A stretch of 64,000 nucleotides of DNA, taken from the NCBI GenBank assembly GCA_046290575.1, contig JBKAGX010000004.1, positions 62,001 through 126,000 of the forward strand, read 5' to 3'. Shown here in pieces: positions 25,071 to 33,372 of this stretch. How positions within the stretch are numbered: position 1 is the first letter of the stretch; each line of letters opens with the position of its first letter. A program made the translations under genes and the position numbers. Below the pieces are notes generated by a model, which was not told where the DNA came from, ran no database searches, and was given only the letters and a program-made list of their open reading frames with translations. The stretch comes from JANQQJ01 sp046290575 (GTDB lineage Bacteria; Pseudomonadota; Alphaproteobacteria; SMXS01).

Positions 25071-25092
25071 TCTTTTTGCGCGCGAAATGTAA

Positions 25093-25941
25093 CTACTGCC
25101 GTTGATCGCGCCGGGTCAAAAAGGCCAGCCGTTCGAAGAGATGCACGTCCTGTTCGTTCTTCAGCAGGGCGCCGTGCAGCGGCGGGATCAGCTTGTTGGG
25201 ATCGCGCTCACGCAGGATTTCTTCCGGCATGTCTTCGGCCATCAGCAGCTTCAGCCAGTCGAGCAATTCTGAGGTTGAGGGCTTCTTCTTCAGGCCCGGC
25301 ACTTCGCGGACTTCATAGAAAATCTTCAGCGCCTCGGAGACCAGTTTCTTCTGAATGTCCGGGAAATGGACGCTGATGATGTCGCGCATCGTGTCCGGGT
25401 CCGGGAACTGGATGTAGTGGAAGAAGCAACGGCGCAGGAAGGCATCCGGCAGCTCTTTTTCATTGTTCGACGTGATCATCACGATCGGGCGATTCTTCGC
25501 AACAATCTGTTCCTGCGTTTCGTAGACGAAGAACTCCATGCGATCGAGCTCGAGCAGCAGATCGTTCGGGAATTCGATGTCGGCCTTGTCGACCTCGTCG
25601 ATCAGCAGCACGGGGGCTTCGTCGCCTTCAAAGGCTTCCCAAAGCTTGCCCTTGATGATGTAGTTGGAGATGTCGTGGACTTTTTCGTCGCCCAGCTGGG
25701 AATCCCGCAGGCGCGATACCGCATCATATTCATACAGACCCTGTTGCGCCTTGGTAGTCGATTTGACGTGCCACTGAATCAGCGGCTTGCCCAGCGCCTT
25801 GGCGACTTCTTCCGCGAGCACCGTCTTGCCGGTGCCCGGCTCGCCTTTGATCAAAAGCGGACGGCCAAGGGTGATGGAGGCGTTGACCGCGACCATCAGG
25901 TCTTCGGTTGCGACGTAGGTATCGGTACCTTCGAATTTCAT
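25093..25941 (-). CDS. MoxR family AAA+ ATPase
   Basis: This 282-residue AAA+ ATPase has Walker A GEPGTGKT, Walker B VLLIDEVDKAD and sensor ITSNNEKELPDAFLRRCFFHYI. MoxR chaperones act with VWA proteins, and the expected partner is the disrupted gene downstream, now 0.8 kb away past a parDE insertion. The product looks complete and is of normal length. Confidence 0.92.
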   Translation of the reverse strand: MKFEGTDTYVATEDLMVAVNASITLGRPLLIKGEPGTGKTVLAEEVAKALGKPLIQWHVKSTTKAQQGLYEYDAVSRLRDSQLGDEKVHDISNYIIKGKLWEAFEGDEAPVLLIDEVDKADIEFPNDLLLELDRMEFFVYETQEQIVAKNRPIVMITSNNEKELPDAFLRRCFFHYIQFPDPDTMRDIISVHFPDIQKKLVSEALKIFYEVREVPGLKKKPSTSELLDWLKLLMAEDMPEEILRERDPNKLIPPLHGALLKNEQDVHLFERLAFLTRRDQRQ

Positions 25942-26095
25942 GAGGCGTTCCCGGTTGTGCTTGGTTGCGCTGCAACCTAGAGCATGACGTCAACAGATTG
26001 AAGCCCTTCTGTGCGTGTCGAGCCCGTAGACAATGGCTATTTGATTCCTATTTGTGTTAGAGCACCGCGCGTTCGCTCAATGGTGGGCGGGCGCA

Positions 26096-26263
26096 ATGAA
26101 GGACGAATGGACCCCGGATATGAAACGACGCAACGCGGCCGCGAAGGCGCTCAGCGACCCGCGCTATCGAAAGCGGGTCGTCAAATCCAAGAAAACCTAC
26201 TCCAGAAAAGGGCGCCTCAAATGGCGCCCTAAACATTTGGGGCTTACGCTTCTGAACCACTGA
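26096..26263 (+). CDS. Small basic protein, unknown
   Basis: This 55-residue, lysine/arginine-rich product starts MKDEWTPDMKRRNAAAKAL and continues PRYRKRVVKSKKTYSRKG. The pattern looks like a conserved small basic protein of alphaproteobacteria, but I cannot name the family. An in-frame ATG at 26054 would give 69 residues. No strong ribosome site is seen. A perfect hairpin lies inside its last third. Confidence 0.45.
   Translation: MKDEWTPDMKRRNAAAKALSDPRYRKRVVKSKKTYSRKGRLKWRPKHLGLTLLNH
26209..26230 (+). terminator. Hairpin within the end of the small basic gene
   Basis: AGGGCGCC-TCAAAT-GGCGCCCT is a perfect 8-bp GC-rich stem with a 6-nt loop. No T run follows (AAACATTTGG), so it is terminator-like but not a typical intrinsic terminator. 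It lies about 85 nt before the next gene. Confidence 0.35.
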
Positions 26264-26315
26264 CCCCATTTCCAAATCCGGCCTCGTCGGGATAGGGTGC
26301 CGCCAGGGGAGAACG

Positions 26316-27392
26316 GTGGAACAATTCGATCTCATTTTCCGCGGCGCGATTATGGGTCTTCTCGTGCTGTTTGCGTTGAAGCTGATCATGGGTCAGAAGA
26401 ATCGCTGGGTCGCGCTGTTTGGCGCGGTGTTTGTGATCAGTATCCTGGGATATGTTTGGGCACCTCTGGCGTTTAGAACTTTTGGCGAATTCGGATGGGG
26501 AATACCGTTCTATTTTGCCGGACACTTTGTTTCCTGGTGCATTTGGATGTTCGCGCTCACCCTGTTTGACGATGGCTTCAGGCCGCAATGGTATCACTGG
26601 TCGATAGCCGTTCTGTTCATTCTGTTCTTTGCCGGGCGCTACCTTCCTGAAGATATGCCGGGCATTTTGTTTGGCGAAAGTGTCCAGCGTGACCGGTTTG
26701 TCCTCGATCACATGCTCTATCTAGCGGTGATTGTGGTGACCATGGTCCGCGTGGGTGCGGGCTTCTCCGCAGATATGGTTGAGCGGCGGCGCCGCAGCCG
26801 GGTCTTTGTCATCGCTGGAGCGGCACTCTATGCGCTTGTTGTCGTGACGGTCGAGCTGTCCCTGGGCGCGGTGCCCGGCGGTCCCGAGTTAGATCTGATG
26901 AACTCGGTATCGATCTTTATCCTTACCCTGGCGCTGATCGGAATGGTGCTGACCCTGCGCGCAGACAGCCTGGTTGATCCGGGGCCGAAGCGTGGCCCGG
27001 CCGCTACATCAGATGGACCTGATCAGGCCGACCTGCTCAATATCGCAAAGTTGAAAACGTTTTTCGAAGAGGACAAAGGATACCTCAAGGAAGGGCTGAC
27101 GATCTCCCAACTGGCCGACTCAATCGGGTTGCCCGAATATCGGGCGCGAAAACTGATCAATCAGTCGCTGGGTTTCCGCAATTTCAACGCGTTGCTGAAC
27201 GAATATCGAATTAAAGACGCGTGTAAGGCACTTTCTGACCCGGAAATGGCGCGCACTCCGATTTTAACGATTGCACTTGATTGTGGCTATGCGTCTTTGG
27301 GGCCTTTTAACCGTGCTTTCAAAGAGTTAACGGATATGACGCCGACGGAATATAGGCGGAAAAAACTGGGTTCCGGGCTCGCCGATTCCTGA
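26316..27392 (+). CDS. Membrane-bound AraC-type transcription regulator
   Basis: This 358-residue protein has about seven membrane helices in its first 220 residues and an AraC helix-turn-helix domain at about 235-350 (LTISQLADSIGLPEYRARKLINQ and GYASLGPFNRAFKELTDMTPTEYRR). It would sense a membrane or periplasmic signal and bind DNA from the membrane. The next gene, 110 nt downstream on the same strand, encodes a fatty acid hydroxylase, a plausible target. Confidence 0.85.
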   Translation: MEQFDLIFRGAIMGLLVLFALKLIMGQKNRWVALFGAVFVISILGYVWAPLAFRTFGEFGWGIPFYFAGHFVSWCIWMFALTLFDDGFRPQWYHWSIAVLFILFFAGRYLPEDMPGILFGESVQRDRFVLDHMLYLAVIVVTMVRVGAGFSADMVERRRRSRVFVIAGAALYALVVVTVELSLGAVPGGPELDLMNSVSIFILTLALIGMVLTLRADSLVDPGPKRGPAATSDGPDQADLLNIAKLKTFFEEDKGYLKEGLTISQLADSIGLPEYRARKLINQSLGFRNFNALLNEYRIKDACKALSDPEMARTPILTIALDCGYASLGPFNRAFKELTDMTPTEYRRKKLGSGLADS

Positions 27393-27502
27393 AAAACGGC
27401 TCCTATTTTGAAATCAACAAGCATTTTTCAGTCGCGGCGAGAGATCGCCCCGCGATTTGATCAGGATTGGCCCATCGACAACGCAATTCGATGGAGCCCG
27501 AC

Positions 27503-28492
27503 ATGGAAAGCCTGCTCGCTTCAACTGACGCCCTGATCGCCACGTGGCAGATGATCTTCATTCACGATACAGCCCGGTACCTCGTTGCCGCATCGGTCAT
27601 GGCGGCAATTCTTGCCATTTTCTCGCATCAGCTTGCGGCGCGTAAGCTGCAGGCCCGTCTGCCGAGGCCGGGGCAGATATCGCGGGAAATCCGGTATTCT
27701 CTGCTGACCGGTTTCATTTTCTCGATCAACGGGCTTTTGACCGCCGTCGCAACCGAGCTGGGATGGACACAAGTCTATGGCGACATTGCTGACTATGGAG
27801 TCGGCTATCTGATTGTCAGTCTGCTGCTCATGATCGTGCTGCACGATGCCTACTTCTATTGGACCCACCGCGTCATCCATCATCCGGCTCTGTTCAAATG
27901 GGTGCACCGGACGCACCATCGGTCGCGTACGCCGACGCCCTGGACTGCCTATGCGTTCGATCCGGCGGAAGCTGTCGTGAACGCAGTATTCATGCCGGTT
28001 CTTACGTTCGTGATGCCGCTGCACCCTCTGGTCATTTTCGTCTTCATGGCGCACATGATCATCCGTAATGTGATCGGGCACTCCGGCCATGAGCTGTTCC
28101 CGAAGACCATGAAGCATCATCCTGTCTTCGGGGCGATCACGAATGTGCTGCACCACGATCTGCACCACCGCGACATGACCCACAATTACGGCCTCTATTT
28201 CAGCTGGTGGGACCGGTGGATGGGTACTGAGCATCCGGACTATCGGGCGGACAAACCGGTGGCCAAGCCCACCCGCCGGAAGTTTCCGCTACCTGTCCGA
28301 AAGAGCTTTGTCAGCTTCCTCATGGTCGCCGGTGCGTCAGGCGCAAGCACCACAGTGCCATCCACAACTGAGGTCTCGACTGTGACGGCGAACATCAAGA
28401 TCACACCCTTTGAGGACGACCAGGACCGCCTGTGCGCAAGCGTTCTTTGGGAACCGGCCTGCGGGCAGGAAACCGCTTACCGGCGGCCCTGA
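27503..28492 (+). CDS. Sterol desaturase/fatty acid hydroxylase family protein
   Basis: This 329-residue integral membrane di-iron enzyme keeps the histidine clusters: HDAYFYWTHRVIHH, then HRTHH, and HHDLHHRDMTHNYG. Members hydroxylate or desaturate lipids. The ATG at 27503 is chosen for GGAG six bases upstream. The last 60 residues (from VAGASGASTTVPSTTEV) are low-complexity and unlike the family core, perhaps an added tail. A long hairpin terminator follows. Confidence 0.85.
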   Translation: MESLLASTDALIATWQMIFIHDTARYLVAASVMAAILAIFSHQLAARKLQARLPRPGQISREIRYSLLTGFIFSINGLLTAVATELGWTQVYGDIADYGVGYLIVSLLLMIVLHDAYFYWTHRVIHHPALFKWVHRTHHRSRTPTPWTAYAFDPAEAVVNAVFMPVLTFVMPLHPLVIFVFMAHMIIRNVIGHSGHELFPKTMKHHPVFGAITNVLHHDLHHRDMTHNYGLYFSWWDRWMGTEHPDYRADKPVAKPTRRKFPLPVRKSFVSFLMVAGASGASTTVPSTTEVSTVTANIKITPFEDDQDRLCASVLWEPACGQETAYRRP

Positions 28493-28534
28493 ACTTATCT
28501 CTGTGGCTCCTCCGTCCCCAAGACGGAAACGACT

Positions 28535-28580
28535 GAAGGGGCGCCTGGCATTTGCCGCTCAGGTGCCCCTTCATTTTCTA
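28535..28580. terminator. Terminator between convergent genes
   Basis: A 13-bp stem (GAAGGGGCGCCTG with CAGGTGCCCCTTC, one G-U pair) and a 12-nt loop are followed by ATTTTCTAT. It sits between the hydroxylase and DoxX gene ends and can serve both strands. Confidence 0.7.
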
Positions 28581-28581
28581 T

Positions 28582-29028
28582 CTAGGCGTCAGTCTTCTTC
28601 TCAAGCCCCAACAGATGATCAAGCGAGGCGGTGCCAGCACCGCGCCCGACCGTGTAGAGCAGCAGTGCTACCCACAGGCCATGCACGGCCCAAGCTTCCG
28701 GATAGACGAATATCTGAATCACCAGCGTCATACCCAGTAGACCCAGCGCGCCAAACCGTGCGAATAGCCCCAGAACCAGCAGAACCGGGAAGACGTGTTC
28801 GCCCAGGGACGACAGGATGGCCGCTGTATGGGGGCCCAATACCGGTACCTGATATTCGTACTCGAACAGAAAGACGGTGCTGTCCTTCACGTTCCAGATG
28901 TCCCATCCATCGACCTTGGTGCGGGCTGAATTCCAGAACGGGACGGCGACGGTTGCTCTGATCAAAAGGGCAATCAGCCATTCGGGAACGGTGTTCAACA
29001 GGCCATAGGCGCGACGAATCATGATCAT
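28582..29028 (-). CDS. DoxX family membrane protein
   Basis: This 148-residue protein has four membrane segments and DoxX features (LLIRATVAVPFWNSARTK, LGEHVFPVLLVLGLFARFGAL). It is last in the bufferin operon, 16 nt after the DUF2063 gene. DoxX proteins commonly close such operons, perhaps for redox or metal handling at the membrane. Confidence 0.85.
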   Translation of the reverse strand: MIMIRRAYGLLNTVPEWLIALLIRATVAVPFWNSARTKVDGWDIWNVKDSTVFLFEYEYQVPVLGPHTAAILSSLGEHVFPVLLVLGLFARFGALGLLGMTLVIQIFVYPEAWAVHGLWVALLLYTVGRGAGTASLDHLLGLEKKTDA

Positions 29029-29044
29029 GGGATACTCCAGAAGG

Positions 29045-29818
29045 TCAGGCCGGGGGAACGGCGAAGGATGTGAAGGTCTTGCCGGTGAGGAATTCGATCA
29101 GGCTCTGTTCGAGATTGAATTCCTGGTCGATGGCGGAGGCGGCTTCGAAGGCATCTACCAAGGACGTGCCGGCGTGAAGGGCTGTCAGAAACTCAAAGCC
29201 TGCGGCGCTGAGCACGTGAACTTGGACCTCGCCTTCAGGTCGAATGATCATCAGATGATCTGGTCCGTCGCCAAGCTCGGTGCCGGCACTATCGTCGGCC
29301 TGGCATCGCTGCCAGATCTGCCCGGCGGGAAACCCGGTTGTCATCAGAATGGCGGACGGGTGCAATTCAAAGGTCATTCGGGGCATGTTTTCAGGCGGCA
29401 TTGAAGCCAGCGCAATTGCGTCGAGCGGTTCGGCTTCGGGTGACCGGTAAGCCCGCAACCAGGCCAGCTCGACCTCGGCGACGTCGCCCAGATAGGGCAC
29501 CTGCCGGGCGGGTTCAAAACCGCGCAGGAAGTCTGGAAACGTATTTCCATATTCTCCAAGACGGCCACTCTTCGGCGGCTGTTGCAGGATGAAGTCGCGC
29601 GCCATGGCGTCGAAGAAGTCGTCGCCGACCAGCTTTTTGACGGCGGGAAACAGTTCGCCGCTTGCGGCGATCATCGAGGAGAGAATGTTGTTGCGGTAGA
29701 TCCGCAACCGCATCTCGGGTGTGATCTCGCCTCGGGCGATCTCACTGTGCAAATCGTTTTCGTGATCGGCCAGCATGGCCCTGGCGAAATTCTGTTGCAG
29801 CCTATGCAGTGCCAGCAT
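29045..29818 (-). CDS. DUF2063 protein, MNIO partner (BufC/HvfC-like)
   Basis: This 257-residue protein has the DUF2063 N-terminal domain (LRIYRNNILSSMIAASGELFPAVKKLVGDDFFDAMAR). It is the obligate partner of the MNIO enzyme encoded just upstream (the genes overlap by 17 nt) and would bind the precursor peptide. The C-terminal half binds no recognised cofactor. Confidence 0.9.
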   Translation of the reverse strand: MLALHRLQQNFARAMLADHENDLHSEIARGEITPEMRLRIYRNNILSSMIAASGELFPAVKKLVGDDFFDAMARDFILQQPPKSGRLGEYGNTFPDFLRGFEPARQVPYLGDVAEVELAWLRAYRSPEAEPLDAIALASMPPENMPRMTFELHPSAILMTTGFPAGQIWQRCQADDSAGTELGDGPDHLMIIRPEGEVQVHVLSAAGFEFLTALHAGTSLVDAFEAASAIDQEFNLEQSLIEFLTGKTFTSFAVPPA

Positions 29819-30683
29819 GACGGCCCTCCATGGCTGTTATGTCTCTTGCCCGGTCGGCTTCGGCCATCAGCGTCGCAAAATCGGGGACATTGGTGTCCCA
29901 CTCGATCAGCGTGACCGCCGCGCCATAGGTCTTGGTGTAACGATGGTACAGGGCCCAGACCGCTTCACAGACGACATCGCCATGGTCGTCAATGCGAATT
30001 TCGACATCTCCGACTTGTTCGACCGCGTGTCCGGCGAGATGGATTTCCTGTACCGCGTCATGCGGGAGCGCAGCCAGATAGGCCCAAATGTCGAACCCGT
30101 GGTTTGAGGCACAGACATAGGCGTTGTTGATATCGAGCAGCAGCCCGCAGCCGGTGCGCGCGGTCAGCTCGCGCAGAAATTCCGGCTCGGTCAGCGCGTC
30201 ATTATTGAATTGCAGATAGGTCGAGGGGTTTTCGACCAGGATTTGCCGGCCCAGCGCGGTTTGCAGCCGGTCGACATTCGCGGCGATGGCGCGCAGGCTT
30301 TCATCCGTATAGGGCAGGGGCAACAGATCGTTCAGGAACGCCCCATCGACTGCGCTCCAGGATACATGGTCGGAAATCAGAAACGGCTGGTACCGCTCGG
30401 TCAGCTGCGTCATCCAGGCCAGCTGTTCGGCCTCGATCGGATCGGCCGATCCGAGTGAACAGCCCACGCTGTGGAGCGACAGCGGATAGTCCCGGCGAAT
30501 ACGCTCCAGATAATGGTGCGGCGGGCCGCCTTCGAACATGTAGTTTTCGGGGTGGATTTCGAACCAGCCAAGCGCCGGGCCGGTCTCGACAATCTCCCCA
30601 TAGTGCTGGGGTTTCAGCCCAACCCCGACCGCGGGTGCGCGGGGGGCTGGGCTCAAATCCGGTTGGGATGCCGAACGCAACAT
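29802..30683 (-). CDS. Multinuclear non-haem iron oxidase (DUF692, BufB-like)
   Basis: This 293-residue DUF692 (MNIO) enzyme is a TIM-barrel iron oxygenase that modifies cysteines in ribosomal peptides. It has GLKPQHYGEI and WFEIHPENYM near the start, SLHSVGCSLG and LISDHVSWS in the middle, and DINNAYV plus EIHLAGHA towards the end, where metal-binding His/Asp/Glu residues are expected. Its likely substrate is the DUF2282 precursor encoded 31 nt upstream. Confidence 0.92.
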   Translation of the reverse strand: MLRSASQPDLSPAPRAPAVGVGLKPQHYGEIVETGPALGWFEIHPENYMFEGGPPHHYLERIRRDYPLSLHSVGCSLGSADPIEAEQLAWMTQLTERYQPFLISDHVSWSAVDGAFLNDLLPLPYTDESLRAIAANVDRLQTALGRQILVENPSTYLQFNNDALTEPEFLRELTARTGCGLLLDINNAYVCASNHGFDIWAYLAALPHDAVQEIHLAGHAVEQVGDVEIRIDDHGDVVCEAVWALYHRYTKTYGAAVTLIEWDTNVPDFATLMAEADRARDITAMEGRHAGTA

Positions 30684-30713
30684 GGCAACCAGGCTTTCTT
30701 TAGGTAGCGTAGC

Positions 30714-31004
30714 TTAGGAAGACGGGTTGTCGCGGTCGATAGGCTCCAACGACCCGACGCGGTCGCCCGGCAGTTCCATGGTCGTGCAGGTGCCCGACGG
30801 GACCAGCTTCCAGGCATTGCCCTGATAGTCGATGGTGGAGGTGCCGGCACATGTGGTGCCCGGGCCGGCGGCACAGTCATTCTCACCAGCGAGGGACACG
30901 CCGTAGCACTTTTCCATATCCGCAGCAGCAGCAGGCAGCGATCCCGCAGTGGCGGACAACGCCGTGGTCAGGGCGGCGGCAACAAGAACGGCTGAGTTCT
31001 TCAT
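30714..31004 (-). CDS. Bufferin precursor (DUF2282 family)
   Basis: This 96-residue precursor has a signal peptide (to about residue 28) and four cysteines, Cys33, 44, 52 and 73, in the DUF2282 pattern EKCYGVSLAGENDC...TCAG...GTC. In bufferins the MNIO enzyme converts cysteines to thiooxazoles and the exported peptide binds copper. The ATG at 31004 is preferred over 31016 because GGAGA lies five bases upstream. It is first in the operon. Confidence 0.88.
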   Translation of the reverse strand: MKNSAVLVAAALTTALSATAGSLPAAAADMEKCYGVSLAGENDCAAGPGTTCAGTSTIDYQGNAWKLVPSGTCTTMELPGDRVGSLEPIDRDNPSS

Positions 31005-31376
31005 GATATTCTCCATACTCTTTCAGTTACTAAACAGGGGCGGGGCGAACCCCGGTGGACCGCAGCGGCCACGGAGGTCAACCTACGCGCTGGCGTCGGA
31101 AGCGCAATTCACCGGAGATCACTAACGGGTGATGCACATGTCATCGCCACGCACCATCAGGCTGAGCCTGGATGCCGTCCAGAGAGAATCGCTTTGGAGG
31201 AAGCCGGGCGGTCTGCTAATTGCACAGCGGTCCCGGCGGCCATTTTGTGGGCGGAATTCTGCGAGAATAATCGTTTAAATTAACCGCCCGCGAAAAAACA
31301 TTTGCATGTGCATATTTTCCTCATTATCTTCGCCGCAAATTTGCTATCCCATTGCCCAATAAAGAGGGATTTGCCC
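31005..31376. promoter_or_regulatory. Divergent intergenic region, bufferin operon and dksA
   Basis: This 372-nt gene-free stretch separates two divergent units. Towards dksA, TTGCAT (31302-31307) and TATCTT (31325-31330) with a 17-nt spacer make a good sigma-70 promoter. The - strand promoter of the bufferin operon is not obvious. I found no palindrome that would be a clear copper-regulator site and no ORF of note. Confidence 0.5.
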
Positions 31377-31844
31377 GTGGACAAAGTCTTGGACTCCTCC
31401 GATAACGCCTTAAAACATCATAAGGCGAGTGAAGCTGAGATACCCGAAGGCTACGTGCCTTCAAATGATGAAGAGTTCATGAACCCCATGCAGCTTGCCT
31501 ATTTCAGGAAGAAGCTGCTGGATTGGCGCGGCGAGATTCTGCGCGAGTCCCGAGAGACACTCGATCACCTTCAGGAAGGCGGCATCCAGGAACCAGACCT
31601 GGCCGATCGCGCCTCCACCGAAACCGACTGGTCATTGGAACTGCGGACCCGTGATCGTCAGCGCAAACTGGTTTCCAAAATCGATTCGGCGCTGCGGCGG
31701 TTGGAGTCAGGCGATTATGGCTATTGCGAAGTGACCGGCGAACCGATCAGCCTGAAGCGGCTTGAAGCACGCCCGGTTGCGACCATGACGCTCGAAGCGC
31801 AGGAAGCGCATGAGCGCAACGAAAGAATTCATCGAGACGACTAG
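31377..31844 (+). CDS. dksA: RNA polymerase-binding factor DksA
   Basis: This 155-residue DksA modulates initiation with ppGpp. The coiled-coil carries the acidic tip, and the C-terminal zinc-finger region reads GYCEVTGEPISLKRLEARP...EAQEAHER. Only the first cysteine of the usual four remains; the other three are Thr or Ala. Single-cysteine DksA is known in Rhodobacter. The GTG at 31377 is chosen for GAGGGA seven bases upstream; a longer start at 31302 would overlap the promoter. Confidence 0.93.
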   Translation: MDKVLDSSDNALKHHKASEAEIPEGYVPSNDEEFMNPMQLAYFRKKLLDWRGEILRESRETLDHLQEGGIQEPDLADRASTETDWSLELRTRDRQRKLVSKIDSALRRLESGDYGYCEVTGEPISLKRLEARPVATMTLEAQEAHERNERIHRDD

Positions 31845-31873
31845 GACGCTTGGGGAGACATGCGTCTATGAGG

Positions 31874-31906
31874 AGGCCGGTCGTTAGACCGGCCTTTTCT
31901 TTTTTT
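31874..31906 (+). terminator. Intrinsic terminator of dksA
   Basis: AGGCCGGTC-GTTA-GACCGGCCT is a perfect 9-bp stem with a 4-nt loop followed by TTTTCTTTTTT. Confidence 0.93.
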
Positions 31907-32035
31907 ATGCGGGCTTTTGCCTGGGTAACTCCCGTCGATTGTGCATGCGATTGCAAAGACAGCCTGGACAAAAGTGGAACAAAACTAGTGAATACCTCTT
32001 GAAATCAAACGCTTAACTTACCCTCTTGCCAATAA

Positions 32036-32050
32036 GAACAAAACATGTAC
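32036..32050. promoter_or_regulatory. Probable LexA (SOS) box of recA
   Basis: GAAC-N7-GTAC differs in one base from the alphaproteobacterial LexA site GAAC-N7-GAAC. It lies 54 nt upstream of recA. A weaker copy (GAAC-N7-GTGA) lies at 31977-31991. Confidence 0.5.
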
Positions 32051-32103
32051 ATTTGCTTCATTGAATCGGTTAGAGGCGTGTGAAATAAGAGGAGTTAAGG
32101 GCA

Positions 32104-33177
32104 ATGTCGGCAAATCTTCGCGTGGTTGATAAGGACAGCATGGACAAGGAAAAAGCACTGGATGCGGCGCTCAGCCAGATTGAGCGCGCCTTCGGCAAGG
32201 GTTCGGTGATGAAGCTTGGCCAGAAAGGCGCTTCGGTCGATATCGAGGCGGTACCGACAGGCTCTCTTGGGCTCGACATTGCGCTGGGCATCGGCGGGCT
32301 GCCGCGCGGCCGGGTCATTGAAATCTATGGCCCGGAAAGCTCAGGCAAGACGACGCTGGCGCTGCATGTGGTGGCCGAGGTGCAAAAGCGCGGCGGCGTC
32401 GCAGCGTTTGTTGACGCCGAGCACGCGCTCGACCCTGGTTATGCCCGGAAGCTGGGCGTCGATATCGATGAACTGTTGATCTCGCAGCCGGATACCGGCG
32501 AGCAGGCGCTTGAGATCGCCGACACGCTTGTGCGTTCAGGCGCCGTCGAGGTGCTGGTGGTCGACAGTGTGGCCGCCCTGACGCCGCGCGCCGAGTTGGA
32601 AGGCGAGATGGGTGACACCCATGTCGGCCTGCAGGCGCGGTTGATGAGCCAGGCGCTGCGCAAGCTCACCGGGTCGATCTCGCGGTCGAACTGCATGGTG
32701 ATTTTCATCAATCAGATTCGCATGAAGATCGGTGTGATGTTCGGTAATCCCGAAACCACAACCGGCGGCAATGCGCTGAAATTTTACTCCTCCGTGCGCC
32801 TCGATATTCGCCGGATCGGTCAAATCAAGGATAGTGACGAGGTCGTTGGCAACCAGACCCGTGTCCGCGTGGTCAAGAACAAGGTGGCGCCGCCGTTCCG
32901 GACTGTCGAATTCGACATCATGTATGGCGAAGGCATTTCCAAGATGGGCGAATTGCTCGACCTCGGCGTGAAGGCCGGTATCGTCGAGAAATCGGGCTCC
33001 TGGTTTTCCTATGATTCCCAGCGTGTAGGCCAGGGCCGCGAGAACGCCAAACAGTTCCTGCGTGAAAATGTTGAGATGGCCGAAGAGATCGAACGGCTGG
33101 TGCGCGCCAATGCGGGCATTATTGCCGAAGCCATTACCGGTGGGCCCGAGCCGGAAGATGATGGTGAAGACGACTAG
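32104..33177 (+). CDS. recA: Recombinase RecA
   Basis: This 357-residue RecA has Walker A GPESSGKTT and the LexA co-protease and strand-exchange core. It contains FINQIRMKIGVMFGNPETTTGG, which is near invariant, and an acidic C-terminal tail (EPEDDGEDD). AGAGGAG upstream of the ATG is a strong ribosome site. It catalyses strand exchange and induces the SOS response. Confidence 0.98.
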   Translation: MSANLRVVDKDSMDKEKALDAALSQIERAFGKGSVMKLGQKGASVDIEAVPTGSLGLDIALGIGGLPRGRVIEIYGPESSGKTTLALHVVAEVQKRGGVAAFVDAEHALDPGYARKLGVDIDELLISQPDTGEQALEIADTLVRSGAVEVLVVDSVAALTPRAELEGEMGDTHVGLQARLMSQALRKLTGSISRSNCMVIFINQIRMKIGVMFGNPETTTGGNALKFYSSVRLDIRRIGQIKDSDEVVGNQTRVRVVKNKVAPPFRTVEFDIMYGEGISKMGELLDLGVKAGIVEKSGSWFSYDSQRVGQGRENAKQFLRENVEMAEEIERLVRANAGIIAEAITGGPEPEDDGEDD

Positions 33178-33204
33178 ACCTTTCTTTTCAACTTCCGGGA
33201 TCAG

Positions 33205-33235
33205 AGGCGGCTTGGGGAACCAGGCCGCCTTTTTC
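33205..33235 (+). terminator. Intrinsic terminator of recA
   Basis: AGGCGGCTTGG and CCAGGCCGCCT form an 11-bp stem (one G-U) capped by the GNRA loop GGAA and followed by TTTTTC. Confidence 0.9.
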
Positions 33236-33372
33236 ATTTCTGGCTTTGCTTTCTGGACAGGGATTCGGGCAGGCGGTAAAAGCCCCGGACGCTAGCGGCG
33301 CGCGGGGCGAAGGTCTTTTCGAGCAGGGCTTTAGTCACCATGTCAGCCGTACAGCAACCGGTGAGGTTAACG

